A DNA stretch of 64,000 nucleotides from Salipiger mangrovisoli (GTDB lineage Bacteria > Pseudomonadota > Alphaproteobacteria > Rhodobacterales > Rhodobacteraceae). Under the pieces are notes generated by a model. It saw nothing but the letters and a program-made list of their open reading frames with translations. It was not told the origin of the DNA and searched no databases. The DNA lies in contig NZ_JADFFK010000023.1 of NCBI RefSeq assembly GCF_015223355.1, forward strand, positions 1 through 64,000, read 5' to 3'. Positions 47,224-56,078 of the stretch are shown piece by piece; position 1 is the first letter of the stretch; every line of letters begins with the position of its first letter. The position numbers and the translations under genes are program-made.

Positions 47224-48402
47224 ATGATCCCCTCCGTCCTGCCGACCTATTCGCGCGCCCCGCTTCATTTCGTGAAGGGGGAAGGCTGCTGGCTGATCGA
47301 AGAGGACGGCCGCCGATTTCTCGACCTCGGCAGCGGCATCGCGGTGAACGCGCTCGGCCATGCGCATCCGGCGCTGGTGGCGGCGCTGACCGAGCAGGCA
47401 CAGAACCTCTGGCACGTCTCGAACCTCTACGAGATCCCGCAGCAGCAGGCGCTGGCCGACAAGCTGGTCGGTGCCACCTTCGCCGACACGGTGTTCTTCA
47501 CCAATTCCGGCACAGAGGCCTGCGAGCTCGCGGTGAAGATGGCGCGCAAGTACTGGTACGAGAAAGGCCAGCCCGAGAAGACCGACATCATCGCCTTCAC
47601 CGGCTCGTTCCACGGCCGCTCCTCGGCGGGCATCGCCGCGGCGGGCTCCGAGAAGATGGTCAAGGGTTTCGGGCCGATCCTGCCCGGCTTCAAGCATCTG
47701 CCCTTCGGTGACATGGATGCGATCGAGGCGGCCATCGACGAGCACACCGGCGCCATCCTGATCGAGCCGATCCAGGGCGAGGGCGGCATCCGCCCGCTGC
47801 CCGACGACCACCTCAAGGCGCTGCGCAAGCTTTGCGACGACAAGCACATCCTGCTGATCCTTGACGAGGTGCAATGTGGCATGGGCCGCACCGGGCGCCT
47901 CTTCGCGCATGAGTTCGCGGGCATCGCCCCCGACATCATGATGGTTGCCAAGGGCATCGGCGGCGGCTTCCCGCTCGGCGCGGTGCTGGCCACCGAGGAG
48001 GCCGCCTCGGGCATGACCGTCGGCACCCACGGCTCGACCTATGGCGGCAACCCGCTCGGCTGCGCCGTTGGCGGCGCGGTGATGGATGTGCTGACCGGCG
48101 AGGGTTTCCTCGAGGAGGTGAGCCGCAAGGCCGGCGCGCTGCGCCAGAAGCTCGAGGGCCTCGTTGCGGCGCATCCGGACATCTTCGAGGAGGTGCGCGG
48201 CACCGGGCTGATGATCGGCCTCAAGACCAAGGTCGCCCCGGCCGATTTCGTCAAGGCCGGCTACGCGCAACTGGTGATCACCGTGCCCGCGGCGGACAAT
48301 GTCGTGCGGCTCCTGCCGCCGCTGACCATCACCGAGGAGGAGATCGCCGAGGCGGTCGCGCGCCTCGACGCCACGGCCGCCGCGCTGGAGGCCGCCGCCT
48401 GA
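47224..48402 (+). CDS. argD: Acetylornithine/succinyldiaminopimelate aminotransferase
   Basis: PLP enzyme of arginine (and often lysine) synthesis, 392 residues. The PLP lysine is K243 in [13 protein letters not shown], with D214 ([14 protein letters not shown]) holding the pyridine ring. [18 protein letters not shown] and [12 protein letters not shown] are ArgD-like. ATG 47224 follows AGGAAGCC. A -35-like TTGACT lies near 47169 but the -10 is weak. argF follows 90 bp later with a repeat in between. Confidence 0.96.
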   Translation: MIPSVLPTYSRAPLHFVKGEGCWLIEEDGRRFLDLGSGIAVNALGHAHPALVAALTEQAQNLWHVSNLYEIPQQQALADKLVGATFADTVFFTNSGTEACELAVKMARKYWYEKGQPEKTDIIAFTGSFHGRSSAGIAAAGSEKMVKGFGPILPGFKHLPFGDMDAIEAAIDEHTGAILIEPIQGEGGIRPLPDDHLKALRKLCDDKHILLILDEVQCGMGRTGRLFAHEFAGIAPDIMMVAKGIGGGFPLGAVLATEEAASGMTVGTHGSTYGGNPLGCAVGGAVMDVLTGEGFLEEVSRKAGALRQKLEGLVAAHPDIFEEVRGTGLMIGLKTKVAPADFVKAGYAQLVITVPAADNVVRLLPPLTITEEEIAEAVARLDATAAALEAAA

Positions 48403-48403
48403 G

Positions 48404-48465
48404 TTTCTTCTAGGCAAAAATATCCCGGGGGAGCCCGCCGCAGGCGGGCGGGGGCAGCGCCCCCA
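48404..48465 (-). repeat. Two-hairpin intergenic repeat, copy F
   Basis: On the minus strand: GGGGGC-GCT-GCCCCC, second hairpin GCCCGCC-TGC-GGCGGGC, CCCCCGGGATATTTTT and tail GCCTAGAAGAAA. It begins 2 bp after the argD stop and lies inside the argD-argF unit. Confidence 0.88.
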
Positions 48466-48492
48466 CCCCGGCCCAACAAAAAAGACCGACAG

Positions 48493-49419
48493 ATGAACCA
48501 TTTTCTCGACATCCACAAAACCGACCCGGCAGAGCTGCGGGCGATCATCGACAGCGCCAAGGCGATCAAGGACCGCCGCAACGGCCGACCCAAGGCCATG
48601 CCCGACGATGACACCCCGCTCGATGGACGCATGGTTGCGCTGATCTTCGAGAAGCCCTCGACCCGGACCCGCGTGTCCTTCGACGTCGGCGTGCGGCAGA
48701 TGGGCGGGCAGACCATGGTGCTCTCGGGCAGCGACATGCAGCTTGGCCACGGCGAGACCATCGCCGACACCGCGCGGGTGCTGTCGCGCTTCGTCGACAT
48801 GATCATGATCCGCACCTTCGACGAGGCGGTGCTGACCGAGATGGCGGAATTCGCCACCGTGCCGGTGATCAACGGTCTGACCGACCGCACGCACCCGTGC
48901 CAGATCATGGCGGACATCCTCACCTTCGAGGAGCACCGCGGCCCGATCAAGGGCAAGAAGGTGGTCTGGTGCGGCGACGGCAACAATGTCTGCGCGTCCT
49001 TCCTGCATGCCGCCGGGCGCTTCGGCTTCGACCTGACCTTCACCGGCCCGGTGCAGCTCGACCCCGAGATGGAGTTTGTCGGCCTGGCACGCAACGAGGG
49101 CGCCAGCATCACCATCGAGCGCGACCCCTACAAGGCGGTCGAGGGCGCGGATCTCATCGTCGCCGACACCTGGGTGTCGATGCATGACGCGCAATCCGCC
49201 AAGGAGCGCCGCCACAACATGCTGCGTCCCTACCAGGTGAACGAGGCGCTGATGGAGGCCGCGGGCAAGGACGCGCTCTTCATGCACTGCCTGCCGGCGC
49301 ACCGCGGCGAGGAGGTGACCTCGGAGGTGATGGACGGGCCGCAGTCGGTGATCTGGGACGAGGCAGAGAACCGCCTGCACGCGCAGAAGGCGATCATGCG
49401 CTGGTGCCTCGACACCTGA
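48493..49419 (+). CDS. argF: Ornithine carbamoyltransferase
   Basis: Joins ornithine and carbamoyl phosphate to citrulline, 308 residues. The carbamoyl-phosphate motif is STRTR at 56-60, followed by HPCQ ([12 protein letters not shown]), and the ornithine-side [11 protein letters not shown] near 264 contains the reactive Cys. The start [12 protein letters not shown] is usual. Transcribed with argD unless the intervening repeat ends transcription. Confidence 0.97.
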   Translation: MNHFLDIHKTDPAELRAIIDSAKAIKDRRNGRPKAMPDDDTPLDGRMVALIFEKPSTRTRVSFDVGVRQMGGQTMVLSGSDMQLGHGETIADTARVLSRFVDMIMIRTFDEAVLTEMAEFATVPVINGLTDRTHPCQIMADILTFEEHRGPIKGKKVVWCGDGNNVCASFLHAAGRFGFDLTFTGPVQLDPEMEFVGLARNEGASITIERDPYKAVEGADLIVADTWVSMHDAQSAKERRHNMLRPYQVNEALMEAAGKDALFMHCLPAHRGEEVTSEVMDGPQSVIWDEAENRLHAQKAIMRWCLDT

Positions 49420-49430
49420 TACCCGGTCGG

Positions 49431-49495
49431 GGAGGGGGCGCTGCCCCCGCCCGCCTGGCGGCGGACTCCCCCGGCATATTTGGAAAGAGAAGAAG
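49431..49495 (+). repeat. Two-hairpin intergenic repeat, copy G
   Basis: GAGGGGGC-GCT-GCCCCC, second hairpin CCGCC-TGG-CGGCGG (imperfect), CTCCCCCGGCATATTT and the variant tail GGAAAGAGAAGAA shared with copy C. It begins 12 bp after the argF stop, head first. Confidence 0.85.
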
Positions 49496-49647
49496 CCGGG
49501 CGGCAGCGTCCGGCTTTTGTCGTTTCGGTCGAGCCGCACCGGATGCGCGAGCGCCGCACGGCGCTTGTGCGCGGCAGGGAGGGCGACACAGGCTTGCCTC
49601 TCGCGATGTTATCGCTACCTTCCGCGGCACACCCACAGGAGGCTTCC

Positions 49648-51048
49648 ATGGCAGACCCGCAGATCGGCATTTACGGATTGGGCACGATGGGGGCCGCGCT
49701 GGCGCTCAACATGGCCGACAACGGCATCGAGATCGCGGTCTCGAACCGCAGCGCGGGGCCGATTGCGGAGTTCATGACGCGCGCCGAACCTTTCGCGGAC
49801 CACGTCACCGCGGTGGACACCCTGGAGGCGCTGATCGAGACGCTGCCGGTGCCGCGGCTGCTGCTGGCGATGATCCCCTCGACGGCACCGATGGACGGGT
49901 TCCTCGATCAGGTGATCCCGCTTTTGGCGGAGGGTGACACGGTCATCGACGCGGGCAACGCCGATTTCCACTCCACCCGCGCCCGCAGCGCGCGGCTGGC
50001 CGAGCATGGGCTGCACTTCGTCGGGCTCGGCGTCTCGGGCGGCGAGGAGGGGGCGCGGCACGGCCCGTCGATGATGTTCGGCGGCTCGGAGGAAAGCTGG
50101 TCCGGGCTCGAGCCGATCCTGTCGAAGATCGCCGCCACGTTCGAGGGCGCGCCCTGCGCCGACCGCATGGGGCCGGACGGGGCCGGGCATTTCGTCAAGA
50201 CGGTGCACAACGGCATCGAATATGCCGACATGCAGATGATCGCCGAGGTCTACGACCTGCTGCGCCACGGCGCGGGGCTTTCGCCCGCCGAGATCGGCGC
50301 GCAGTTCGCGCGCTGGAACGACGGCCCGCTGGAAAGCTACCTCTTCGAGATCACCGGAAAGGTGCTCTCCTACGACGACCCGCTCGGCGCGGGGCCGATG
50401 GTCGATGCCATCCTCGACAGGGCCGGGCAGAAGGGCACCGGCCGCTGGACCGCGATCGAGGCGGTCAAGCTGGGCCAGTCCGCGACGATGATCGAGGGCG
50501 CCGTGGCCGCGCGCGCGTGGTCGGCCGAGAAGGCGCTGCGCGAGGTGGCGGGGGCGGCGCTCGGCGCGGACCGGGCGGCCCTTGCGCCGGACATGGGAGA
50601 GCTGGAAGCGGCGCTGCTGGCGGCGCGCATCCTGGAATACGCGCAGGGCTTCCGCATCCTCGATGCGGCCTCGGCCGAATACGGCTGGCAGCTCGACTTC
50701 GCCCGCATCGCCGAGATCTGGCGCGCTGGCTGCATCATCCGCGCGCGGCTGCTCGACGACATCTCGGCCGCCTTCCGCGATGGCCCGCCCGAGCGGCAGC
50801 TTTTCCTTGCGCCGCGCTTCGCGCCGGTGCTGGAGCGCGGCATTCCGGCGCTGCGGCAGCTGGTGTCCGAGGGTATCGCGGCGGGCTACCCGCTGCCGGT
50901 GCTCGCCTCGGCGCTGGCCTTCTGGGACACGCTGCGCCAGCCGCGCGGCACGGCGGCGCTGATCCAGGCGCAGCGCGATTTCTTCGGCCGCCACGGCTTT
51001 GACCGGGTCGATGGAAGGGCGGTGCACCACGGTCCCTGGTGGGGCTGA
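49648..51048 (+). CDS. gnd: 6-phosphogluconate dehydrogenase (decarboxylating)
   Basis: Oxidises 6-phosphogluconate to ribulose 5-phosphate with NADP, 466 residues. Rossmann motif GLGTMG at 10-15, substrate loop GVSGGEEGARHGPSMM, and catalytic Lys/Asn in HFVKTVHNGIEY. The C-terminal GRHGFDRVDG block matches the family. ATG 49648 follows AGGAGG; the frame upstream passes through the repeat region. Other sugar genes are not nearby. Confidence 0.96.
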   Translation: MADPQIGIYGLGTMGAALALNMADNGIEIAVSNRSAGPIAEFMTRAEPFADHVTAVDTLEALIETLPVPRLLLAMIPSTAPMDGFLDQVIPLLAEGDTVIDAGNADFHSTRARSARLAEHGLHFVGLGVSGGEEGARHGPSMMFGGSEESWSGLEPILSKIAATFEGAPCADRMGPDGAGHFVKTVHNGIEYADMQMIAEVYDLLRHGAGLSPAEIGAQFARWNDGPLESYLFEITGKVLSYDDPLGAGPMVDAILDRAGQKGTGRWTAIEAVKLGQSATMIEGAVAARAWSAEKALREVAGAALGADRAALAPDMGELEAALLAARILEYAQGFRILDAASAEYGWQLDFARIAEIWRAGCIIRARLLDDISAAFRDGPPERQLFLAPRFAPVLERGIPALRQLVSEGIAAGYPLPVLASALAFWDTLRQPRGTAALIQAQRDFFGRHGFDRVDGRAVHHGPWWG

Positions 51049-51183
51049 GTGGGGCAGAGTGCGGCGGAGTGCGGCGGAGAGTTGACCGAGCCGGTGTGCA
51101 CACGCCCCGCGGTCTTGATTTGATCGCGGATCCCGCGCAGCATTCTGCACATCAACGGGTGCGCAGGGCGCGAGGCGGGACCG

Positions 51184-51345
51184 ATGCTGGCGATGAAATA
51201 CGAGTTTCTGGTCTGTGCGGGGCTGCTTGGTGCGCTAGTTGTGATGCTCGCCCAGCCGGAGGCGCGGGCCGACCGGGAGGCGTTCTCCTCGGCCATAGGG
51301 ACCACGCGCGCCGCGGCGGCGCAGGATTTCTTCGGTCCGCGCTGA
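51184..51345 (+). CDS. Small exported or membrane peptide, 53 residues
   Basis: MLAMKYEFLVCAG begins a hydrophobic segment to about residue 23, with a possible signal cut after ARA (residue 29). Mature part DREAFSSAIG then a short tail. GAGGCGGGA precedes ATG 51184, spaced 4-8 bp. No family known to me. Composition and ribosome site make it likely real, though its function is unknown. Confidence 0.6.
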   Translation: MLAMKYEFLVCAGLLGALVVMLAQPEARADREAFSSAIGTTRAAAAQDFFGPR

Positions 51346-51427
51346 GTGCGGGCCGCTCGTGCCCTTGGCCATAACGGGGGCAAGTTCCGGGCCCATGTGA
51401 GGTGACCATTTGATCAGGAAGCAGACC

Positions 51428-51835
51428 ATGCAATTGTCCATCCCCTCCCGGTCAGGCTCGGCGCGTGCAACGCTCTTCTGCGTGCCGCTGCTGCTGGCCG
51501 CCTGCACCGCCGCTCCTGATGCACCTGATGCTCCTGCGGCCCGCGGCGACGCCTTGGAACTGGCCATCGCCTGTCGTCACGACGCGGGGCTGGCCGTGCT
51601 GGACAGCGCCGCGCAGGCGCGCGGCGGGGCCAGCAGCAGCGACGAGTTGCAGCGGGTGATCCTGCTGCGCGATGCCGGGCGGACGATGGATGCCGCGCGC
51701 GTGTTGCGCGAGCGCAATGCCCGCGACGACGTGACGGTGCAGGACGCGGTGCATTCCGGAACGGCGGTGGAAGAGGGGCTCGAACGCATCCGCTCGGAGC
51801 GTGCGGCGCGGACCGGCAACCGCTTCTGCCGGTGA
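51428..51835 (+). CDS. Small lipoprotein, hypothetical
   Basis: 135 residues. The N-terminal signal ends in a lipobox LLLAAC (Cys 26), and an Ala/Asp-rich linker follows. The rest is helical and charged with two cysteines (ACRHD and the terminal FCR). AGGAAG precedes ATG 51428; a TTG six codons earlier is an alternative start. I do not recognise a family. It lies 82 bp after the 53-residue gene and may be co-transcribed. Confidence 0.7.
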   Translation: MQLSIPSRSGSARATLFCVPLLLAACTAAPDAPDAPAARGDALELAIACRHDAGLAVLDSAAQARGGASSSDELQRVILLRDAGRTMDAARVLRERNARDDVTVQDAVHSGTAVEEGLERIRSERAARTGNRFCR

Positions 51836-51970
51836 GCTGCACCGGCTGACACGCTTCCGGTCAGTGCCGGAGCGGCCGTTTGTGGTAAAACTTTGTCAGG
51901 GAGGATGCGGGCCGGACCGGCCTGCGTGGTGCAGAGGACGACCCGTGGGTCCTTCCCCGGAGGAGTCATT

Positions 51971-52300
51971 ATGCCGACATTCATTGTGACGGGATGTTAC
52001 ACGGCGGCGGCCTTGAAGGGCATGATCGCCAACCCCAGTGACCGTGCCGAGGGCGCGCGCTCCGTCGTCGAGGCGGCGGGCGGCAAGATGCTGGCCTTTT
52101 ACGCCACCACCGGACCGACCGACTGGATGGTGATCGCCGAGGTCGCCGATGTGCATGACCTCCTGGCCAGCATGATGGCCGTGGGGGCCTCTGGCATGGT
52201 GAGCAACGTCCAGACTGTCCGGGGCTTCTCGGCCGAGGAGCTGATGGAGATGCAGAAGCGGGCCGGCAAGGTGGCGCAGGCCTACAAGTCGCCCGCGTGA
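51971..52300 (+). CDS. GYD-domain protein
   Basis: 109 residues with the ferredoxin-like GYD fold: FIVTGCYTAAALKGMI, VVEAAGGKMLAFYATTGPTDW and the conserved end in a helical tail. Function of the family is unknown; members may bind small molecules or oligomerise. GGAGTC precedes ATG 51971. Confidence 0.88.
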   Translation: MPTFIVTGCYTAAALKGMIANPSDRAEGARSVVEAAGGKMLAFYATTGPTDWMVIAEVADVHDLLASMMAVGASGMVSNVQTVRGFSAEELMEMQKRAGKVAQAYKSPA

Positions 52301-52348
52301 CCACCCGCCGGGGCTGGGGCCGCCCCGCCGCGCGCAGCCTGCGCGACC

Positions 52349-53764
52349 TCAGCCCCGGATCACCGCGCCGGGGTTCATGATGCCGCCCGGATCGAGCGCC
52401 GCCTTGATCGCGCGCATCGCCGCCAGCTTGGCGGGGTCGGAATAGCGCTCGAGGTCATCGACCTTCAGCCGGCCGATGCCATGCTCGGCGCTGACCGAGC
52501 CGCCCATCTCGTGCACCAGGTCGTGAACGCAGCGTTGCACATCGCCCCGGATCGCGACGTACTCCTGCTTTTTCCGGCCCTTCGGCGGGAAGACGTTGTA
52601 GTGCAGGTTGCCGTCGCCGAGGTGGCCGAAGCAATTGACGCGAAAATCGCCAAGCCGCGCCAGGCGCGCGAGGCCGGTTTCGATGAATTCGGGCAGGGCG
52701 CTCAGCGGCAGCGAGACATCATGGCTGGCGATGGCGCCGATCGCGCGGTTGGCCTCGGGGATGCGTTCGCGGATGTCCCAGAAGGCCCGCGCCTGCGCCT
52801 CGGACTGGGCGAGCAGCCCATCGCTGACCAGACCGGCCTCCATGCCGGCGGTGAAGAGCGCCTCCAACGCCGTTTCGGGGTCCATGCCCTGCGCGAGACC
52901 GAGTTCGACAAGCACGCACCACGCGGGGGGCTCGGCGAAGGGCTGGCGCACCTCGGGCAGCGCCTCGGCGAGGAAGTCGAACCCCATGCGGCCGATCAGC
53001 TCGAAGGCGCTGACCATCTCGCCGAGCTGCTCGCGGGCGAGGGCGAGGAGGCCGAGCGCGGCGGCGGGGCTTTCGACGGCGAGCAGCGCCGTGCCGGTGG
53101 CGGCGGGCACCGGCGAGAGCTTCAGCGCGGCTGCGGTGATCACCCCCAGCGTGCCCTCGGCGCCGACCAGCAGCCCGCGCAGGTCGTAGCCGGTGTTGTC
53201 CTTTCGCAGCCGCTTCAGCCCGTGCCAGATCGTGCCGTCGGGCAGCACCGCTTCCAGCCCCAGCACCTGCTCGCGGGCATTGCCGTAGCGCAGCACGTTG
53301 ACGCCGCCGGCGTTGGTCGAGAGCAGCCCGCCGATCCGCGCCGTGCCCTCGGATGCGAGCGACAGCGGAAAGAGGCGGTTGGCCTCGAGCGCGGCGGCCT
53401 GCACGTCGGCGAGCACCGCCCCGGCCTCGGCCACCAGCACGTTCTCCTCGGGGTAGACGGCGCGGATGGCCGACATGCGCTCGAGCGAGAGGATCAGCGG
53501 TGCGGGGCCTTCCGGGGCGATCTGCCCGCCGACGAGGCCGGTCCCGCCGCCATAGGGCAGCAGGCCGACGTGGGCCGCGTTGCAGGCGCGGACGATGGCC
53601 GAGACCTCCTCGACGGTGCGCGGCAGCGCCACCCAGCCCGAGATTCCCTGCCAGCGGCCGCGCGGTTCTTCGAGGTAGCGCGGTTCGGCGCGGCGCAGCG
53701 TGCCCTCGGGCAGGGTTCGGTTCAGGGTCTCGGCGAAGGTGTCATCGGCGGGAGTGAGGGGCAT
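52349..53764 (-). CDS. FAD-linked 2-hydroxyacid dehydrogenase (D2HGDH/GlcD type)
   Basis: 471 residues. The N-terminal FAD-binding PCMH domain (about 30-220) carries PYGGGTGLVGG, the NAGGVNVLRYGN FAD segment and DNTGYDLRGLLVGAEGTLGVIT. The C-terminal substrate domain has GHLGDGNLHYN with the metal-binding histidines and ends with SAEHGIGRLK. Relatives oxidise D-2-hydroxyglutarate, D-lactate or glycolate with electrons passed to quinone or ETF. ATG 53764 overlaps the transporter gene by 23 bp, so the two are linked. Confidence 0.9.
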   Translation of the reverse strand: MPLTPADDTFAETLNRTLPEGTLRRAEPRYLEEPRGRWQGISGWVALPRTVEEVSAIVRACNAAHVGLLPYGGGTGLVGGQIAPEGPAPLILSLERMSAIRAVYPEENVLVAEAGAVLADVQAAALEANRLFPLSLASEGTARIGGLLSTNAGGVNVLRYGNAREQVLGLEAVLPDGTIWHGLKRLRKDNTGYDLRGLLVGAEGTLGVITAAALKLSPVPAATGTALLAVESPAAALGLLALAREQLGEMVSAFELIGRMGFDFLAEALPEVRQPFAEPPAWCVLVELGLAQGMDPETALEALFTAGMEAGLVSDGLLAQSEAQARAFWDIRERIPEANRAIGAIASHDVSLPLSALPEFIETGLARLARLGDFRVNCFGHLGDGNLHYNVFPPKGRKKQEYVAIRGDVQRCVHDLVHEMGGSVSAEHGIGRLKVDDLERYSDPAKLAAMRAIKAALDPGGIMNPGAVIRG

Positions 53765-54752
53765 TGCGGTCTCCGTTGTCTGTGCCCGTGATAGCGCAGG
53801 TGCCGGTGAAGCCAAGTCCTGCGGCGCGGGTTGCGAAGCGGCGGTAGATCGGGGTCATCACCAGCGGCGTCAGGAACATGGGCACCTGGTAGCATCCGAT
53901 GAAGAGCAGCAGCGGGTCGGTCACCTGCGCCGGCAGGGCAACGAGGAAGATCCCGATGTTGCGGTTCCCGGCGATGATCGCCAGCGCTTCCAGCGCGTCG
54001 CGCCTGCCGCCCCGTGCCCGCAGCCAGAGCGTCAGCACCTGCGGCCCGAGATTGGCGGCGAAGGCCAGCGCCATCCAGCCCAGCAGGGCGCCGGGGCGCT
54101 CGATCATCGCGGGGCGGATCTCCGAGGTGAGCGCCAGCACCATCACCGTCAGCAGCAGCGCCGAAGCGCCATCGAGTTGCGCCAGGGCGGCCGGGCCGGG
54201 ACGCGGCAGCAGCAGCGGGCGCAGCGCGAAGGCAAGGCCGGTGGCCGCAAGGATCACCAGCAGCAGCTTGAGCGCGGCGCCGAGGATGCCCGCCGCATCG
54301 CCGAGCGCGGGCAGCAGGGCGAAGACCGGCAGCGTGGTGGCGGGCAGGATCAGCATCCCGAGGATCAGCATCCGAAGCGCCGGACCGGGCTCGCCGCCGA
54401 CCATGAGCGTGAGATTGGGGCTGCTGGCCAGCGGCGCCCCCGCCATCAGCAGGATGAGCGCGAGGGCAACCGGGCTGCCCAGCAGACCGCAGGCCGCGGC
54501 CAGGCCGACCAGCGCCAGCGGGCAGGCCAGCTGGAAGACCAGCAGCGCGCCGAGCGTTCCGCGCAGGTGGTGGATTGCACCGAGCGCCGCGCGCGGGCCG
54601 ATGCGCAGCGCGGCGGCAAAGAGCATGAGCGCCACCAGCTCCTGAAGCCAGGGGCGGACGATCTGCGCCCCCTCCGGCACGGCGATGCCGAAGGCGAGGC
54701 CGATGAGCATGAGCCATCTGGCGTTGCGGGCGAAGAAGGGCAGCGGGGACAT
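53742..54752 (-). CDS. Bile acid:sodium symporter-like (BASS) transporter
   Basis: 336-337 residues with about ten hydrophobic segments and the BASS pattern (LMAGAPLASSPNLTLM in the first half, then ALEALAIIAGNRNIG crossing region). BASS proteins take up organic anions such as pyruvate, taurocholate or ketopantoate with sodium. The window gives no direct clue to substrate, but it lies between a D-amino-acid dehydrogenase-like and a 2-hydroxyacid dehydrogenase gene, suggesting a keto- or hydroxyacid. The start is GTG 54755 or ATG 54752; neither has a clear ribosome site. dadA-like ends 10-13 bp upstream. Confidence 0.85.
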   Translation of the reverse strand: MSPLPFFARNARWLMLIGLAFGIAVPEGAQIVRPWLQELVALMLFAAALRIGPRAALGAIHHLRGTLGALLVFQLACPLALVGLAAACGLLGSPVALALILLMAGAPLASSPNLTLMVGGEPGPALRMLILGMLILPATTLPVFALLPALGDAAGILGAALKLLLVILAATGLAFALRPLLLPRPGPAALAQLDGASALLLTVMVLALTSEIRPAMIERPGALLGWMALAFAANLGPQVLTLWLRARGGRRDALEALAIIAGNRNIGIFLVALPAQVTDPLLLFIGCYQVPMFLTPLVMTPIYRRFATRAAGLGFTGTCAITGTDNGDRNAPHSRR

Positions 54753-54765
54753 CACCTTTGCGCGG

Positions 54766-56007
54766 TCACGCGAAGCGGCGCGGCGAGAAGGGGGTCGCGT
54801 CGATGTTCGGGCTGCGGTCCGAGATCATCTGCGCCAGCAGGCGCCCGGTCTTCGGCCCGGCGGTGAGGCCGATGTGATCATGGCCGAAGCCGACGTAGGC
54901 TCCCTTGAGCGCGGGAGCCGCCCCGATCACCGGCAGCGAGTCGGCGACCGACGGGCGGTGACCCATCCATTCCACCTCGCGCGCCCATGTCAGTTCCGGC
55001 ATGGCGGCGCGGATGGCCCGGCGCAGCAGCGCGAAGGGCGCGGCCGAGGGCGGCGCCTCGAGACCGCCGAACTCGACGATCCCGGCAAGGCGCAGCCGGC
55101 CCTCCATCGGGGTGGCGACGAATTTCTGGGCGGCGAACATCACCGGGGCCTTGGGCATGACCGACGGCTCCCAGAGCTCCAGATGGTAGCCGCGCTCCGA
55201 TTCCAGCGGAACCTTCAGACCGAGTCGCGTCGCCAGCGGGCCGGACCAGACCCCGGTGGCCAGCACCGCGGCGTCGCAGGGCAGGGTGTCGCCGCCAATC
55301 CGGAGGCCGGTGAGCACCCCGTGCTCCTCGACGAAATCCGTCACCTCGCCGATCACCAGCTTTGCGCCGAGGCTCTGGGCATGGGCGGCAAGGTCCTTCA
55401 CGTAGTGCCCCGGATCGGCGATGCGGCCATGACCCGGCTGGCGCACGCCGAGCGCGAGGGCGGGGCTCATCGCCGGGTCGTAGGCCTGGAAGGCACCGTG
55501 CTCGAGCACCTCGTGTTGGAAACCGAGATCGCTGCGGGTGCGCCAGCCGAAGGCATCCGCCTCGAAAGCGGCGCGATCGGCGTAGGCGAAGACGTAATCC
55601 GAGGGGACGATCCACTTTTCCGCCGGGGTGCCCCCGGCCAGTGCGAGGTGGTCGGCCAGGCTGTCACCGATCAGCGGCGCGATGGCGCGGGCGCGTGCCA
55701 GCGTGTCGGCGGCATTGGCATGGGACATGTAGCGCCTCAGCCAGGGCAGCAGCGTCGGCAGGTAGGACCAGCGCAGGAAGAGCGGCTGATCGGGATCGAG
55801 CAGCATCTTGGGCACCTTCTTCCACAGCCCCGGCCCGGTGACCGGCAGCACCGCCGCCGACGCCAGCACGCCGCCATTGCCGTGACTGGTTCCCTCTGCC
55901 GGGCCCTTGCGGTCGATCAGCACCACCGAGTGGCCTTCGCGCAGAAGCTCGATCGCCGTGCTCACCCCCACGATCCCCGCGCCGATCACCGCCACAGTCT
56001 TCGTCAT
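54766..56007 (-). CDS. D-amino-acid dehydrogenase-like FAD oxidoreductase (DadA family)
   Basis: 413 residues. FAD fold VIGAGIVGVSTAIELLREGHSV starts at residue 6, then GTSHGNGGVLA, and the C-terminal VGFGHDHIGLTAGPKTGRLLAQMI is the DadA/glycine-oxidase family end. DadA removes amino groups from D-amino acids and passes electrons to the respiratory chain. It could also accept other secondary amines. First gene of a three-gene minus-strand unit with BASS and FAD dehydrogenase. Confidence 0.88.
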   Translation of the reverse strand: MTKTVAVIGAGIVGVSTAIELLREGHSVVLIDRKGPAEGTSHGNGGVLASAAVLPVTGPGLWKKVPKMLLDPDQPLFLRWSYLPTLLPWLRRYMSHANAADTLARARAIAPLIGDSLADHLALAGGTPAEKWIVPSDYVFAYADRAAFEADAFGWRTRSDLGFQHEVLEHGAFQAYDPAMSPALALGVRQPGHGRIADPGHYVKDLAAHAQSLGAKLVIGEVTDFVEEHGVLTGLRIGGDTLPCDAAVLATGVWSGPLATRLGLKVPLESERGYHLELWEPSVMPKAPVMFAAQKFVATPMEGRLRLAGIVEFGGLEAPPSAAPFALLRRAIRAAMPELTWAREVEWMGHRPSVADSLPVIGAAPALKGAYVGFGHDHIGLTAGPKTGRLLAQMISDRSPNIDATPFSPRRFA

Positions 56008-56078
56008 CTGTCGTTCCCCGTCCGTATGTCGGCGCCATAAGGCGACGTCGGGGCAGCATGTGCAAGGGGGCTCGGCGG

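Noticed and set aside
46990-49539. Minus-strand open frame of 849 codons
   Set aside because: Antisense to argD and argF and crosses two intergenic repeats.
49606-49621. Possible LacI-type operator upstream of gnd (ATGTTATCGCTACCTT)
   Set aside because: Only five of eight positions are symmetric and no regulator is nearby; chance is a fair explanation.
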